From Ceriagrion tenellum (taxonomy: Eukaryota > Arthropoda > Insecta > Odonata > Coenagrionidae): DNA of 64,000 nucleotides. A program made the position numbers and the translations under genes. Shown here piece after piece: positions 10,499 to 22,485 of this stretch (the stretch's first letter is position 1; every line of letters starts with the position of its first letter). The stretch is taken from assembly GCA_963169105.1 (NCBI GenBank), contig OY720632.1, positions 187,364,448-187,428,447 on the forward strand, given 5' to 3'. A model generated the notes under the pieces. That model did not search any database. It was given only the letters and a program-made list of their open reading frames with translations, and was not told the DNA's origin.

Positions 10499-11230
10499 AT
10501 GGAACACGCGAAAAAAATGGTTCTTGTTCCGCAAAAAACTATTCAAAGAATGACTAACTCCGTTGTAGCGATGACTAACACAAATCAAACGCTCACGGCC
10601 CTTGATCGAGAAATGGAAAGGATTCTGCGCCTACCTATGAGATCCGATAGTGAGAAGTGGGCTTTGTACAAACAATGCTTGCATAGGTTCTTGCATTTTG
10701 CGGGCGAAGAAAGAAAACCTATACATCTCCCCTTGATGGAAGGAATCAAAAAAGAAAAATCAGAATACGATGAAAGTCGTGGTAATGACGGGGCCGTTCC
10801 TCTTCGATCCGAAGTTCTAGCTTCGGTGCCGAAAAAATTCCAGAAGAGGGCGGAACTGTTGATAGATGGGCTTGCATCGTCAGAGAAAATTAGTCGGAGC
10901 CCCTACGGTACCGTATCTATTTAAGGTGCAGTGATTCCTGGTTCCGACATAACAGATCTGATCAGCGATGCCATGCGAGCGCGAAAAAATTTCAACCCTG
11001 TAGGTGTCCACGCATTCATGTCACTTTTGTCAGAAATAAACGTACCTCGTGAATTTATAAGTAATCGTGAGCGCCTAAGCATCATTCTTCCGAATGTTGA
11101 GGTAGAGAATACATATCCTATAGTAAGCGGAGCAACCCCGAAGCGCAGGGCACAGGTTGTGACGAGAATACCTGGTTCCATTAAAGGAAGACCTTTCGAT
11201 CGCTGGACTCCATATCGCTTTAAAAAATGA
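10499..11230 (+). pseudogene. Conserved virus-like protein of unknown role, one in-frame stop
   Basis: Starts two bases after the previous stop. The frame is interrupted by TAA at 10922-10924 and then continues unshifted to 11230, giving 243 sense-length codons overall. It is mostly helical and charged in the first half. The second half contains PGSDITDLI and a region with INVPREFISNRERLSIIL, then a basic tail (PKRRAQ...GRPFDRW). A protein of this layout recurs in related arthropod elements; I have no firm name for it. Its stop overlaps the integrase ATG as ATGA (11227-11230). Confidence 0.6.
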
Positions 11231-12160
11231 AAAGGCGTTTCAACACCATATTGTCAAATATTTATTTTGATCCCGCACATCCAGCTTCGTACGCGGGAGT
11301 GGAAAGACTTTGGAAAGCAGCGCCCATGTCAATTTCAAAAGACGATGTCCAAAGCTGGCTGCAAGGTCAAGACACACACTCTCCATAAACCAATACGCAG
11401 AAAGTTTAAAAGAAATCGCTATCTGGTAGATAACATTGATGATTTATGGCAAGCAGACTTAAACGACATGAAGAAAATAAGAAATAAAAATGATGGTTTC
11501 AACTATATAGAGGTTTTCAGTAAATATGCTTGGGTGATTCCTGTTCGATCAAAAACAGGCATTGAAATAACGAAAGCTTTCGCTCGAATATTAAAAATAT
11601 CAAAAAGAAAACCGCTCAAACTCATGACTGATAAAGGAACCGAATTTTTAAACAAAGCTTTTCAAGAATTTCTGAAAAATAAATCAATTGGTTATTACCA
11701 TTCGAACAATCCGGACACAAAATCAGCAACTGTTGAGCGTTTAAATAGAACTTTGAAAGCCAAATTGTAGCGCTATTTTACTAAATACTCCACCATCAGG
11801 TATGTCGATGTACTTCAGGATACCGTTGATGCGTACAATGATGCTTATCATACTACAATTAAGATGGCTCCGTCACAAGTAAATGAAACCAATGTTCAAG
11901 CGTGGAAAAATACATACAAAGGCGTCGATATGAAGAATAAAAAAGCTGGGATGAAAGTAGGTGACTACGTCCGAATAAGTAGAGAAAACGTTCGCTTTAG
12001 GAAAGGATACTAATCAAACTGGAGTGAAGAAATCTTTGCAATCAAAAGAGTAATAAGAAGGAGACCGGTGGTTTATACAATAAAAGATGTACAAAACGAA
12101 AATGTCGAGGGCACATTTTTTGAGCACGAGGTGCAGAAAAAGGATTATATTAAATCGCCC
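11227..12160 (+). pseudogene. rve-type integrase of the Polinton/adintovirus-like element (broken)
   Basis: DDE integrase related to retroviral and Polinton integrases, expected to insert the element into host DNA. The N-terminal part reads from ATG 11227 until a frameshift inside an AC-dinucleotide run near 11368-11380. The core then continues in another frame with WQADLNDMKK (first Asp), TDKGTEFLNK (second Asp) and VERLNRTLK (Glu), the last two about 35 residues apart. A TAG at 11768-11770 and a TAA at 12011-12013 interrupt the C-terminal part, which contains the chromo/SH3-like stretch GDYVRISRENVRF. The frame ends where LINE sequence begins near 12160. Confidence 0.8.
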
Positions 12161-14226
12161 GTCGACCTCCTGTGCCTTGGTGGACAGAGGAATCCGCCAA
12201 GGCAATTAAATTGCGGAAACGAGCGCTACGAATTTTTAACAAGTACCCGACGGAAACCAATCTTGCCTCTTTCCGACGTCTTCGTGCAAAAGCCCGACAA
12301 ATTGTGAAAGAGGCGAAGAAGTCCTCCTGGATGGAATTCATTTCCGGTGTAAACCACAAGACTCCCGTTGCACAGGTATGGCGGAAGGTCCGAAGCATCT
12401 CGGGCTCCAATCAGCAATGCGGCGTTTCCGGACTAAAAGTCGATGACCGAGTGATCACTTCTCCCTCGGCTATGTGCGAGATTTTCGGCCGCACATTCGC
12501 CGAAATCAGCAGCTCCGGTAATGGGATCCCTATTCGTAGACGATCTTGCAATCTTCTGCAGGTCGTCCACATTAGCCAGCGTTTCAAGAAAAACTCGGGT
12601 AACTCACAAAACTCAATGACTGGGCAAAGAGAAATGGGCTTCGTTTCTCTATTCAGAAAACTGTGTGTGTGCACTTTCACAGATTGAGGGGTATCCATAT
12701 AGCTCCGCAGTTACGCCTAGGAAGAAATAACCTTCCTTTCGTGGAATCCGTTCGATTTCTGGGGATGACTTTAGACCGGAGACTGACATGGCAGGAACAT
12801 ATTCGCAATCTAGCCCAGAAATGTCGCCGTGGTCTAAATATTTTACGTATTTTAAACAACACAACATGGGGCGCAGACCGCACCACCTCGATTTTATTAT
12901 ACCGTTCTCTGATTCGGTCTAAAATAGACTACGGGCGTTTCGTTTACTCTTCTGGACGAGAGTCTTACCTGCGACCGTTAACAACGGTCCACAACGCAGG
13001 AATACGGCTAGCCACTGGCGCTTTTAGGACCTCTCCTATCCACAGCCTGTATGTGGACGCAGGGGAGCCGTCTTTGGCTACTCGCAGGCTAATGCTGGCA
13101 TGTAGCTATGCGTCGAAAATTTTATCAATGACAAAACACCCATGTTTTAATATCGTTTTTAAACCTAGGTTTTTAGATATTTTTAACAGAAGGACGAGGG
13201 CTACCAGGCCGCTAAGTATTAGACTTAAAGATTTTATGGACAGTATTGACATATCTCTGCCGGAGGTGTATCCTGTTGGGTATTCAAAATACCCACCATG
13301 GTCCATACCACGACCAGAGTGCCACACTGAACTGCACAAGCACCAGAAATATTCTCTAACGTCCCAGGAATACCAGAGCCTGTTTTATGAATTCCTGCAT
13401 AACCACCCGGACTTCGTCCCCGTGTATACGGATGGATCGAAATCCGGCTCGGCATGTGCTTGTGCAGTGTCCTCTGCACATCACAAAGTCATAAAGACGA
13501 GGCTCCATCCGTGGTGCAGCATATACAATGCAGAATTACTCGCAATTAAGACGGCCTTAGGAAATATAAACTGCAATTCTGGCACTTTCCTTATCTGTAC
13601 AGACTCTCTAAGCGCTGTGAAGTCCATTTCAGCCTATTACCCACCTCACCCTCTCGTCCAGGATGTACAATGTGCTCTTCACTCCCTCACCAACAAGGGA
13701 ATTAAGATCTCCTTTATGTGGGTACCTGGACATATGGGAATAGCTGGTAATGAACGTGCAGACAACGCTGCTAAGGAAGCATTACAGATGCCAGAAATTA
13801 TATGGAACATGGTGACTGCGGAGGACCTAAAGGCTATGTTTCGACGCGTTATTTTAGGCAAATGGCAGGAATCGTGGCATGGGAGTAATAGCAACAAGCT
13901 CCGGACTGTGAAACCGGTAGTATCAGTGTGGCCCTCTTCCGTCAGGAATACTCGTAGGGAAGAAGTCGCAGTCACACGCCTGAGGATAGGGCACACTGCC
14001 CTGACCCACTCATACCTCTTTACAGAAGTAAGAGACAACCTTGGTGTGACGAGTGCGACTCCCCTCTGAGTGTGCGACACATCCTGACGGAGTGTGATAA
14101 ATACCGGTCTTCTCGAGATAAGCACAAGGTCAACGGTACCTTAGGACATATCCTAGGTGACTCTCCCGATTGCCTCACCCGAGTAATTGCGTTTTTAAAA
14201 GAAATAAATTTTTTTAATAAATTATA
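12160..14226 (+). pseudogene. LINE ORF2 remnant, RT-deleted
   Basis: The linker segment (12160-12525) is followed by the RT palm joined through a deletion. A shift near 12590-12660 puts the rest in the frame open from 12663 to 14069. RNase H motifs (YTDGSKSGSACACAVS, WVPGHMGIAGNERAD) are intact. An extra T near 14029 shifts the frame just before the terminal CDECDSPLSVRHILTEC motif, which continues in another frame to the stop at 14226. Confidence 0.85.
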
Positions 14227-14395
14227 AATTTTTTTATGTATATGCGTATTATACAATGTTTCGCAAATGTTATCCCACACTAGGACTTAAGCGATTTATC
14301 TTCAATTATACAAAGCGGGTATTATCTATGGACGAGAGTGGTGCGAAATGACCGCAGTAGTCGACGCACCCTTAATCAATAATTCTACTACTACT
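12160..14395 (+). mobile_element. I-like LINE with internal deletion (copy A')
   Basis: It begins in the ORF2 linker (PPVPWWTEESAKAIK...) directly after the integrase remnant. Near 12525-12537 it jumps to the RT catalytic motif, losing the RT fingers. It then follows copy A closely to the 3' UTR, the hairpin at 14340-14370 and a (CTA)n tail. It is flanked on the right by another truncated LINE. Confidence 0.88.
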
Positions 14396-14399
14396 AATA

Positions 14400-16000
14400 G
14401 ATTATCAATCGCCGACTTGTATGGTGGCTGGAGACGCATAATCTGCTCTCTAACTTCCAATGCGGATTTCGTCGCGGAAGATCGACGACTGATCACCTAG
14501 TTCTGGTAGATAATTTCATACAGGAAGCCTTTCTCATGCGTCAACATGTCGTTGCAGTGTTTTTTGACATAGAGAAGGCGTATGACACGGTCTGGAGGCC
14601 CAAGATCTTAATGACCCTGCAGAACTGGGGTCTAAAGGGAAACCTTGCAGCATTCATCCAAAACTTTTTAAGCGATCGAGTGTTTAAAGTTAGGGTAGGC
14701 GGACATAAATCACGCCTTTTTACCCAACAGAACGGAGTTTCTCAGGGCTCTGTACTGACTCTTACACTTTTCGCTATAGCGATTAATGACGTGCTGGACT
14801 GCATAAGGCCCCCTGTTTTGGGTTCTCTTTATGTTGACGATCTGGCGATATTCTGCCGATCATCGACCATCACTAGTGCTGGAAGACTTATCCAACTGTC
14901 GCTCAACAAACTCTTCCGATGGTCTTGCCAGAATGGCTTTCGATTCTCAGCCGACAAAACCAAATGCATACACTTCCATCTTCGGCGGGGGGAGTATGCC
15001 TCACCGGTTCTAAAACTTGGCGGGTGGATCCTTCCCTATGTTGATTCCATCCGATTCCTCGGTATGACTTTTGATAAACGACTTAATTGGCGCGAGCACA
15101 TCCTATCAGTAAGGAATAATTGTTTTAAAATACTAAATGTTCTTCGATTCATAAGTCACTCGACTTGGGGCGCTGACCGCACTATCATGCTTTTATTATA
15201 TCGGTCATTAGTTCGATCAAGACTTGAATACGGGTCTTTCGTTTACGGCTCCGGACGAAAATCCTATTTAAGACCATTGACAACGGTACACAATACTGGC
15301 TTGAGACTTGCCACTGGCGCATTCAGGACCTCTCCAATCCCGAGCATCTATGCTGACTCTGGGGAGGCACCCCTCTCTACCCGCCACGAGGTACTCATGT
15401 GCAACTATGTCGCAAAAGTCTTGTCAATGAAGAACCACCCATGTTTTAACGCAATTTTGAACCCACGGTTTTTAGATGTTTTTAACCGCAGGACAAAGGC
15501 AACCAAGCCATTAAGCGTGCGTTTTAAGGAATATATTGACAGCAGTGGCATTGTTTTACCTAACGTGTACCCCTCAGGGTACTCCAAACATCCATTTTGG
15601 TCACTATCACAACCGGTGTGTAATTCCGAGCTCCTCCGCTGCAGAATATCTTTGACCACACCTACGGAGTATCAGCAACTATTTAGAGAAATCCTGGGAA
15701 AGTACTCAGACCTCACTGCCATTTACACGGACGGGTGACCGAATGCAGAAAGTATAGCGGTACACGTAGGAACTTACAAATACGTGGAGAGATAGGAAAA
15801 GTTCTTGGAGATGACATTGATTCCATTAATAAAGTCGTAAAATTTTTAAACGTGACTGGATTAAATAATAAGTTATAGAATCCAACATCCTAAAACTCCG
15901 TATAAAAATGAATAGAACATCCACTGATTGTTAATACCGATACTCCGTGGTGCTAAATGACCATAGCTGTCGTCGCACCCTATAAATCCAAACCTACCTA
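14400..16000 (+). mobile_element. I-like LINE with 5' truncation and internal deletion (copy B)
   Basis: It starts in RT (INRRLVWWLE) right after the tail of copy A'. It is open to 15738, then jumps from the RNase H start (YTDG) to the last 45 codons. The 3' UTR, the hairpin at 15949-15979 and the CCTACCTA tail match the - strand copy at 51896-52154. The right flank is Copia coding sequence, cut within NKTWDL. Confidence 0.87.
14402..15738 (+). CDS. LINE ORF2 fragment (RT to start of RNase H)
   Basis: An open frame covers RT motifs: GFRRGRSTTDHL, AVFFDIEKAYDTVW (first catalytic Asp), NGVSQGSVLTLTLFAIAIND and LGSLYVDDLAIFCRSS (YVDD). The thumb and connector follow, and the frame ends at the first RNase H motif YTDG, where an internal deletion brings in TGA. 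No endonuclease is present. The remaining C-terminal codons lie downstream at about 15738-15878 in the parent reading frame. Confidence 0.85.
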
Positions 16001-18765
16001 GATCCCACGTTTTATTTCCCTTTAAGGAAGACATTTCCTCTTCCATTGCTTTAATCCATTCGTTTCTGTGCATACTCTTTAACGTCTCCTCTATAGTCTT
16101 TGGTTCACATGAATCACAACCACTACTGTAAACAGCTGTGTGACAACAAGGACGGACTTCTTTAAGCTTTCTGATCCTTTCAGATCTGCGCAACTCAGGT
16201 GACGCAATTACTTCATCATCAGAAACATCATTTAAGATACCTGCTCCCCCTTGACTCTGAACCTCAGTCAAACTCTCATCTAAAGGCACCACATTAATAC
16301 TACTGTCATAATGCACATTCCCACCATCAATGTCATTATATTCGTTATCAGAATCATTACTAACTGTGTCAAGAGTCATAATTATCACTACTCTCAACAT
16401 CTGACACATTTATTGCGACAGGTGACTCTAAGATTTACAGTTAAAGCTAACATCTGAATTAACTTTCACCTTATCCTTCATTGGAAAATCTCTTCCTCAA
16501 ATTTTACATCTCTGGAGTACACCACGCAGTTATCAGTCATGTTCCACAACCGATATCCTCTCTTATCTCTAGGATAACCAAGCATGACACATCTGTCGGC
16601 CGTAGGCTCCATCTTTCTACCTTTATCGGTTTCCTTGAACTCCCATGCTTCACAGCCAAACACTCATTCTCTGTATCTCCTTTTCACTCTACCCCTTCTT
16701 AAACCACAGCTCAAAAGGTGTCTTGCCGTTTAAAGCTGAAGATACACACCTGTTTTTAATGAAACAAGCAGTGTCTATGGCTTACCCCAAAAATTGGCAG
16801 ACATGCCAGCTTGAATAAGCATACATCTAGCAAGAGTTAATAACTGTTGATGGAGCCTTTCTGCTACTCCCATCTGTAGATGTGCACCTGCCTGAGAAAA
16901 TCTATGAAGTATCCCTTCCTCCTTGATCAAAGATTTAAATTTCTTATTTTTGTACTCTTTCCGATTATCTGACTGAAAGGACTTAATCTTTTGACCCAAC
17001 AAGTTTTCAACTCTATTTATATTATCTAGAAAACTGTCATTAACATTACTTTTCCTTTTCAAAATACAAACTTCACTATACCTTGAACAATCATCAGTAA
17101 AAGTTTAAAAATAATTACCACCGCCTTTACTCTTAGGCTTCACATAACACACATCAGAATAAACTAATTCAAGTAACCCTGATGGCATACATCACAGTCC
17201 ACAACATCTCCTCTAGGGATGAACTCACAGCCGGAGATGTTGCTTGCATGCCCAAAGCGTTGATGCCAGGTGTCTCGGGTCACGGCCTTGAGGACTGTCA
17301 CCTCTTCTGTCCATGGGTTGATTGCTGGTGGTTGGTGAGATGAAGAACGAGGATCACTGCACTCAGCTTTGCTCATCTCGTACCTGTCACAGTCCAAGGC
17401 ATACATGTCGTCCTCAACGATTCGGGCACACAACACTTCCTTATCGCCATCCACTTTATCATATCCCTTAAATAGCCCATTATCAATTTTGAAACTAAAG
17501 CCTGATTTCTCAAGTTGTCTCACTGACAGGAGGTTATCACTCACGTTAGGAACCCACAAAACATGTTTCAATCCAAGCGTCCACACTCGTCAGAAACTTT
17601 CATTGTAACGGTCCCATAGCCCTTTACTGCTGAATATGGTTCATCCTCCTTAGCTATCTTCACACTCCCCCCCTACGTAATAACAAATATTGTCCAGCAG
17701 ATCACGATGAGGCATATGAGCATTACACCCGCTGTCCAAAAACCAACGGTTAGGGTCGCTACATTCATATTTCTCAATATTGTTCAAAACCCCCTCAGAT
17801 TTCCCCACACAGGCTCTATATTTAACTCACCATACCGCAGCCAAGATTTTTTACTGTCTCTACTGATTCTAGATCTTGCTCAACATTGTCTTCTCTCTCC
17901 ACTTTCGCTTCCTTGCTCCTGAAATGCCTCTGCACTTGCCCTTCAAGCTTGGACCAACTCCGTCCCCTTTGGAAACGACCTCTTCCCCTTCGGACACACA
18001 ACGCTAGTATGGCCTTCCTATTCACACGAGTAGCTTATTACTGTCCCTCTTGCTTTCGCCTCCACAGTCTTAGGACAGTCCCGGACTTTATGACCAAGTC
18101 GATTGCACAAAAGACAATAAACACCGGTTTGGTCTCTAACTTTCCTCACCGTATTCGTTGAAAGTAATCCCCTCAAATCCTCTTCACGTCTTGTTCTTTC
18201 GACATTTTCTCTCTAATGTCTCTGCTCCTCAATCAGCAATTTATTCTTGACGTTCTCTTTGGTCATATTCTCTTGATTTAGCTCCATGACATGGATGATG
18301 GACTTGCACCGTTCCTCCTTTAAGCCTCTCAGCAAAAAACCAGCCACAAAACTATTATCCAGCCGAGTACTTTGCTGACTGATCAGGTCACACAAATTCT
18401 CCACCTTGGCTATGTAGTCCATCATTGACTCAGTCGGTGATTTAGACAAAGTGCACAGTTGTTCTAAGGAATTGATGAACTGAACTGGACTCTTCTTGCA
18501 ATGGATATTTCTAAGTCTCTCCCAAGCAGCCTTCGCACTCGTGCATTTACTGACATCGTTAAGAGCAGTCACTAACATACTAGATTAAATATGCCAGCAC
18601 AACGTTGTTTCTATTCCTCTGTTTTATCGAAAGCTGTTCCCAATCAAGATTGTCAAAACCCGGTTCAATGCATTCCCACAATTTTCTTTATGTGAGAAAC
18701 GCCTTCATCCTGGTACTCCATTGCACCCAGTTTTTGGTGGTCAGTCTCTCCATTCCATCCGCCAT
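16001..18765 (-). pseudogene. Copia-type LTR retrotransposon gag-pol (decayed, RT missing)
   Basis: Read on the - strand. The gag start is MADGMERLTTKNW at 18765. A gag (UBN2-like) block follows at 18578-18213, then a zinc knuckle CLLCNRLGHKVRDC near 18080-18120. A pre-integrase domain with WHQRFGHAS spans 17586-17164, and the integrase has FTDDCSRY, SDNRKEYKNKKF and GVAERLHQQLL around 17100-16775. The integrase C-terminal part lies at 16663-16478 and the start of RT (EWIKAMEEEMSSLKGNKTWD) just before 16001. Many stops and shifts break it. RT and RNase H are absent because the sequence stops at the end of LINE copy B. Confidence 0.85.
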
Positions 18766-18846
18766 GAGGTCTCATTCAAAAAACGCACTCACGAAAAGAT
18801 CGAAAAAACTCACGAATAATATACGATCACTCCACGTTAGCGAATG

Positions 18847-18862
18847 TCTGGACCCATAACCT
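18847..18862 (-). other. Copia primer-binding-site-like sequence
   Basis: On the - strand, GGTTATGGGTCCAGAC lies about 80 bases upstream of the gag start. This resembles the initiator-tRNA-Met primer site of many arthropod Copia elements. The LTR would lie beyond it (about 18865-19280), but I could not place its ends. Confidence 0.4.
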
Positions 18863-19283
18863 ATTAAAAATCAGGTTAATGGGTAATGAGTAACTTCACT
18901 GTTTTTATGATTGACTCCACTTTTTATTGGAAAAGTATGAACTTCTCGACATTACAACCTCCACCGTACTGAATCGGTGTGCTCTGACACAAGCGCAAGA
19001 GCGCGAAAAGGAAACAAAAGACATGCGTAAAACAAAACAAAAAAATCTAGAAATGCTCTGTAGAAAAATAAACATATGATACTTTGACAGAAAGAATTAC
19101 AAAAATTTATTGAAATTTCTAACTTGCAGCAGGCTTAGGAAAAATCGCAATTATGAGAAAGTTTTTTGACCAATAACAGGGGAGATGTATCTCACTGAAA
19201 ACTTCTCCCACGATGGATCTGGCTTCCTAATGCCCTGTTAACGTCTGACTTCCCCCAATCTTCAGGAGGGTACAACACCTGAG

Positions 19284-19350
19284 GTTATGACGCGTAGTGG
19301 TGCAAAATGACCATGCCGTCGACGCACCCTATAAACCCCACTACTACTAC
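19284..19350 (+). mobile_element. I-like LINE reduced to its 3' end
   Basis: About 67 bp matching, base for base apart from the tail, the 3' end of the LINE at 52168-57855. It includes TATGACGCGTAGTGG, the hairpin at 19299-19328 and a (CTA)n tail. This is an extreme 5' truncation. Confidence 0.8.
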
Positions 19351-19668
19351 AACACCACTCCATTTCTACTCTTTTCCCCACTTGCACTGAGCGTAGGGGA
19401 TTTAAATACCAGGGTGTCTACTGAAAATTCATTTCCGATTTCCAGGACAATCAGGACATTTTTCATAGGAAAATCAGGACATTTTTAGTCAGAAAAAAAA
19501 CGAAACTTTTCGTCGAAAAAACAGGATATTTTCTAAAAAACCAGAGTTTCAATGATCTAAAAAAATACTCTTTATTAACACCTAAAACGATTTTTTAACA
19601 AGAATTATTTTTGGATTCCATCTTTTTCTTTCCTTTTTTTTCTTTTCATCTTTTTCTTTCTCTTTTTT

Positions 19669-19717
19669 TTACTTTACGATGCCGAACTCAATTCTTGAGT
19701 TCGGCATCGTAAAGTAA
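19669..19717. repeat. Perfect 23-bp palindrome at the hAT stop codon
   Basis: The arms at 19669-19691 and 19695-19717 are exact reverse complements with a 3-base spacer. The upstream arm (on the - strand) is the last codons of the transposase (YDAELKN), and the stop TGA begins in the loop. Confidence 0.9.
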
Positions 19718-21935
19718 TATTTCCTCTTGTGCACTTTGAAGGGTATTTAAGGCAACTCTTTTCTTCGATTCGAGGATTCGCTTATCTTCTTGTGCCACCC
19801 GTTTACGACGCTGGGTTTCATTTTCATCTGATTTTTGCTTTTCTAAAGCTGCTCTCCGCTTAGTAGAAGATCTACGAAACGCGGTTTCCATGGCTTTCGT
19901 TATTACCAGATCTTGCAAGGGGTGTCGCAGAGACTTGACAAAATCGTGCACAGATCTTTGGACGATGAGACTTTTTTCAGTCAAATTTTCGACCAGGAAT
20001 TCTTTATTAAATGAGAAACTTCTTTCTACGGCCGCATTTCCATGCAATAAAACCAAAATTTTCTTGATAAATTCAATCAAATTTTCAGACACCTTGTGTT
20101 CAACACAAATATTCATGAAGAAAACATCAAGAGGATGCTCCTCTTGGTCATATTTTTCTAATTTTTATCACATTTGGATTTTGAATAAGATTTACATATT
20201 CATTTTTGACTAGTTCCGCTTGGATCGATCCAATGTGGTTTTGCTCAATGAACACTTCTAGAGCAGCGTTCACGCGTGATTTGCACTTTTTGGTACTTGC
20301 ATAACAAAAGGGGACAAACAACTCGCACCCCTCACAATCTTAAAAGATAGGGGACATTTAATTTTCGCCTTTTTACAAAGTTCCAGGATAAAATTTTGAC
20401 AGTCCAGTTTAAAACGCAATATATCACTGTCCATCAGTTTTGGCACATTATTGAGAGCCATTGAAGCAGGCAAGCCAATTTCAGTTTTACTAGCCAAACA
20501 CAGATTTTGTTTTTCATTCAAGTCTATAGCCAAAAGTGCCTTAGGAGAGTTAACCTGGGAAATAACATCTGGTTTTATGATGCGACTAAGCAAGTTTTTG
20601 AGCATTGCATATAAATCCTGATGTAAGAACGGAATTAATGGTTTGTTTGTTTGGTACTATATCTAAAACGCTTCTAGTTCCAAAGAAATAGTGATCATGA
20701 AACTAAGTTTTGCATCTAACAGGGGGGTCTGACAAAAATTCTTTTAGTAAAAGATAATTGTTTGAATCCGGCGGTTTTTTTTCACAGATTTTACATAAAT
20801 TTGCAAGTGACTTAAAACATTCTTGGCTCTTTCCATAACTCCGGAATTTTCCGTCCAGCGAATAGAACAAAATTTCATCGGAAATTTTTGAGACACTGTA
20901 AAATGCTGATAATCCGCACGTCGTGAAGGGAAGTCTTTGAATAAATAGTAGGCGGCACGCAGAAACTTGTCTATGTCCCATTTAGTTTTCGCATGACCGG
21001 TTTAGTAACTGCCATTCACAATATGTAAAGAACATGTGCCTATATCTAACAACTCCGGGTTATCATCGTGCTCAGATAGAATGGATTTGAGATCTTTAAG
21101 GAATTTAATATTCACATTTGGCCCATCCATCGATACTTGAATCATCTTTTTTAGATTCAGTCCAAGTCCTTTTAAGCTTGTTGTAAAAGCATCAAGAAGA
21201 TATTCAGATTTAGCATGGCCAAGAAATGTTGATGTCAAATATCTTGTCTTGACTTCATTGTTCTCCCAAAACCTGACAACTAAATCCATCTGTCCTTTTT
21301 GCGAAACCTTATTCAAGCTTTCGTCAAAGGAAATTGTGTAGAACTTACATTGACCGACGATTTTAGCTAATTCTTCTTGGAAATGTGGTCCCAATCCGTA
21401 GGTTATGACGTAGCTCAGCTTGTCTTTGCGCATCTGAAATTTTCGTGCTATTTCACTATCAGGAAACATTTTGGGAAATAGTTCGGCTGCATCAGAAAAG
21501 CACCGGCGAGATGCTTGCTTATACACCTGACATAAAGCCCAGAGAATTTCAGCACGAGTAACGTCCTCCTTCGTGAGGAATTTCTCCAAATATTATTCGC
21601 GTTGAGATTTTGAGAATTTTCAGATTTGTCATCTGGCACTAGTGTTTTCTTTGGCTCAGAATCTTGTAGACTAGCAGAACTATGATCAGGATCCTTTCTA
21701 TATTCCGTAAACGATATCGGATTGATGGTTTTTGACAAGTTTTCGGAATTCTGGTGTTTTTTTAGTTTTTCCATGAGAATGTAGGGCAGAGATGCCCATG
21801 TTTGAAATATCAATGATATTATATTTGCTCGAACAAACATTACAGAGAGCCTTTTGGTCACAATTTGCCCTCCTAACCCACGCAAATTGAGGAAATTTAG
21901 CCTGATCTAGCCATTCTTCTCAAAAAAGACACACT
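19688..21935 (-). pseudogene. hAT transposase (frameshifted)
   Basis: Cut-and-paste transposase of the hAT superfamily. The N-terminus has a BED-like zinc finger (CNVCSS...H...H) around 21930-21760. The longest intact block, 21589-21002, contains YTISFDESLNK and TSTFLGHAKSEYLLDAF, which carry the family's first catalytic region. RWTEN lies near 20870. The C-terminal dimerisation region GNAAVERSFSFNKEF lies near 20020-19980 and the chain ends at 19688. Stops and shifts near 21590, 21000, 20700, 20605-20270 and 20116 break it. It lies entirely between the inverted repeats. Confidence 0.82.
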
Positions 21936-22485
21936 CCTCTTGAGCTTCGGGGCATGATGAAAATCTGTCGAATGCAAAAAATCCGAGGTCAGCAAAAAAT
22001 TTGAGGTTAAAAACGGCGAGCTCCAACAAACTATGACTCACTCAGTTTACAGGTTTTCTCGATGTTATATACTTTTACTTTCTTGTACCTTTTCAGTGTT
22101 TTTAGTGACTGTGAAAACAATATCACGAATTTTACGACAACAAGGCGTTTTGACAACAATCGTTCACAATCAGTCGTTTTGGGAGAATTTTTGCAGAAAG
22201 TTGAGAGGCTCTGAGACGCACGGTTCGCCGCACTCATTCTTACGAGAAGGCGGTTCGACGTAAGGAAGGTAGATGGCGGGTCGGTGCGAGGCGCTTGAAT
22301 TCAAAAATTGGATAGAGTGCTGCATTTATTTGCGGGGTGAAACAAAGATTTTTTTTTAGTTTTACCAGGAGCATTTTCCAGGACATGGGGGAAAATTAAG
22401 GACATTTCCAGGACATCCAGGACACATTTGGAAATCCAGGACATTTCCAGGACAATCAGGACATCAAGGACCAGTAGACACCCTG

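Larger units (their letters stand above)
19410..22485 (-). mobile_element. hAT DNA transposon with terminal inverted repeats
   Basis: The ends are CAGGGTGTCTACTG (19410-19423) and its reverse complement (22472-22485), a 14-bp perfect match typical of hAT ends. Subterminal GGACATTT/CCAGGACA repeats crowd both ends. The 8 bp outside each end (TTAAATAC and AATAGCCA) do not match, so no target duplication survives. The single gene lies on the - strand. Confidence 0.88.

Noticed and set aside
15873..16409. 178-codon - strand protein crossing 16001
   Set aside because: It fuses Copia RT codons to the antisense of a LINE 3' UTR.
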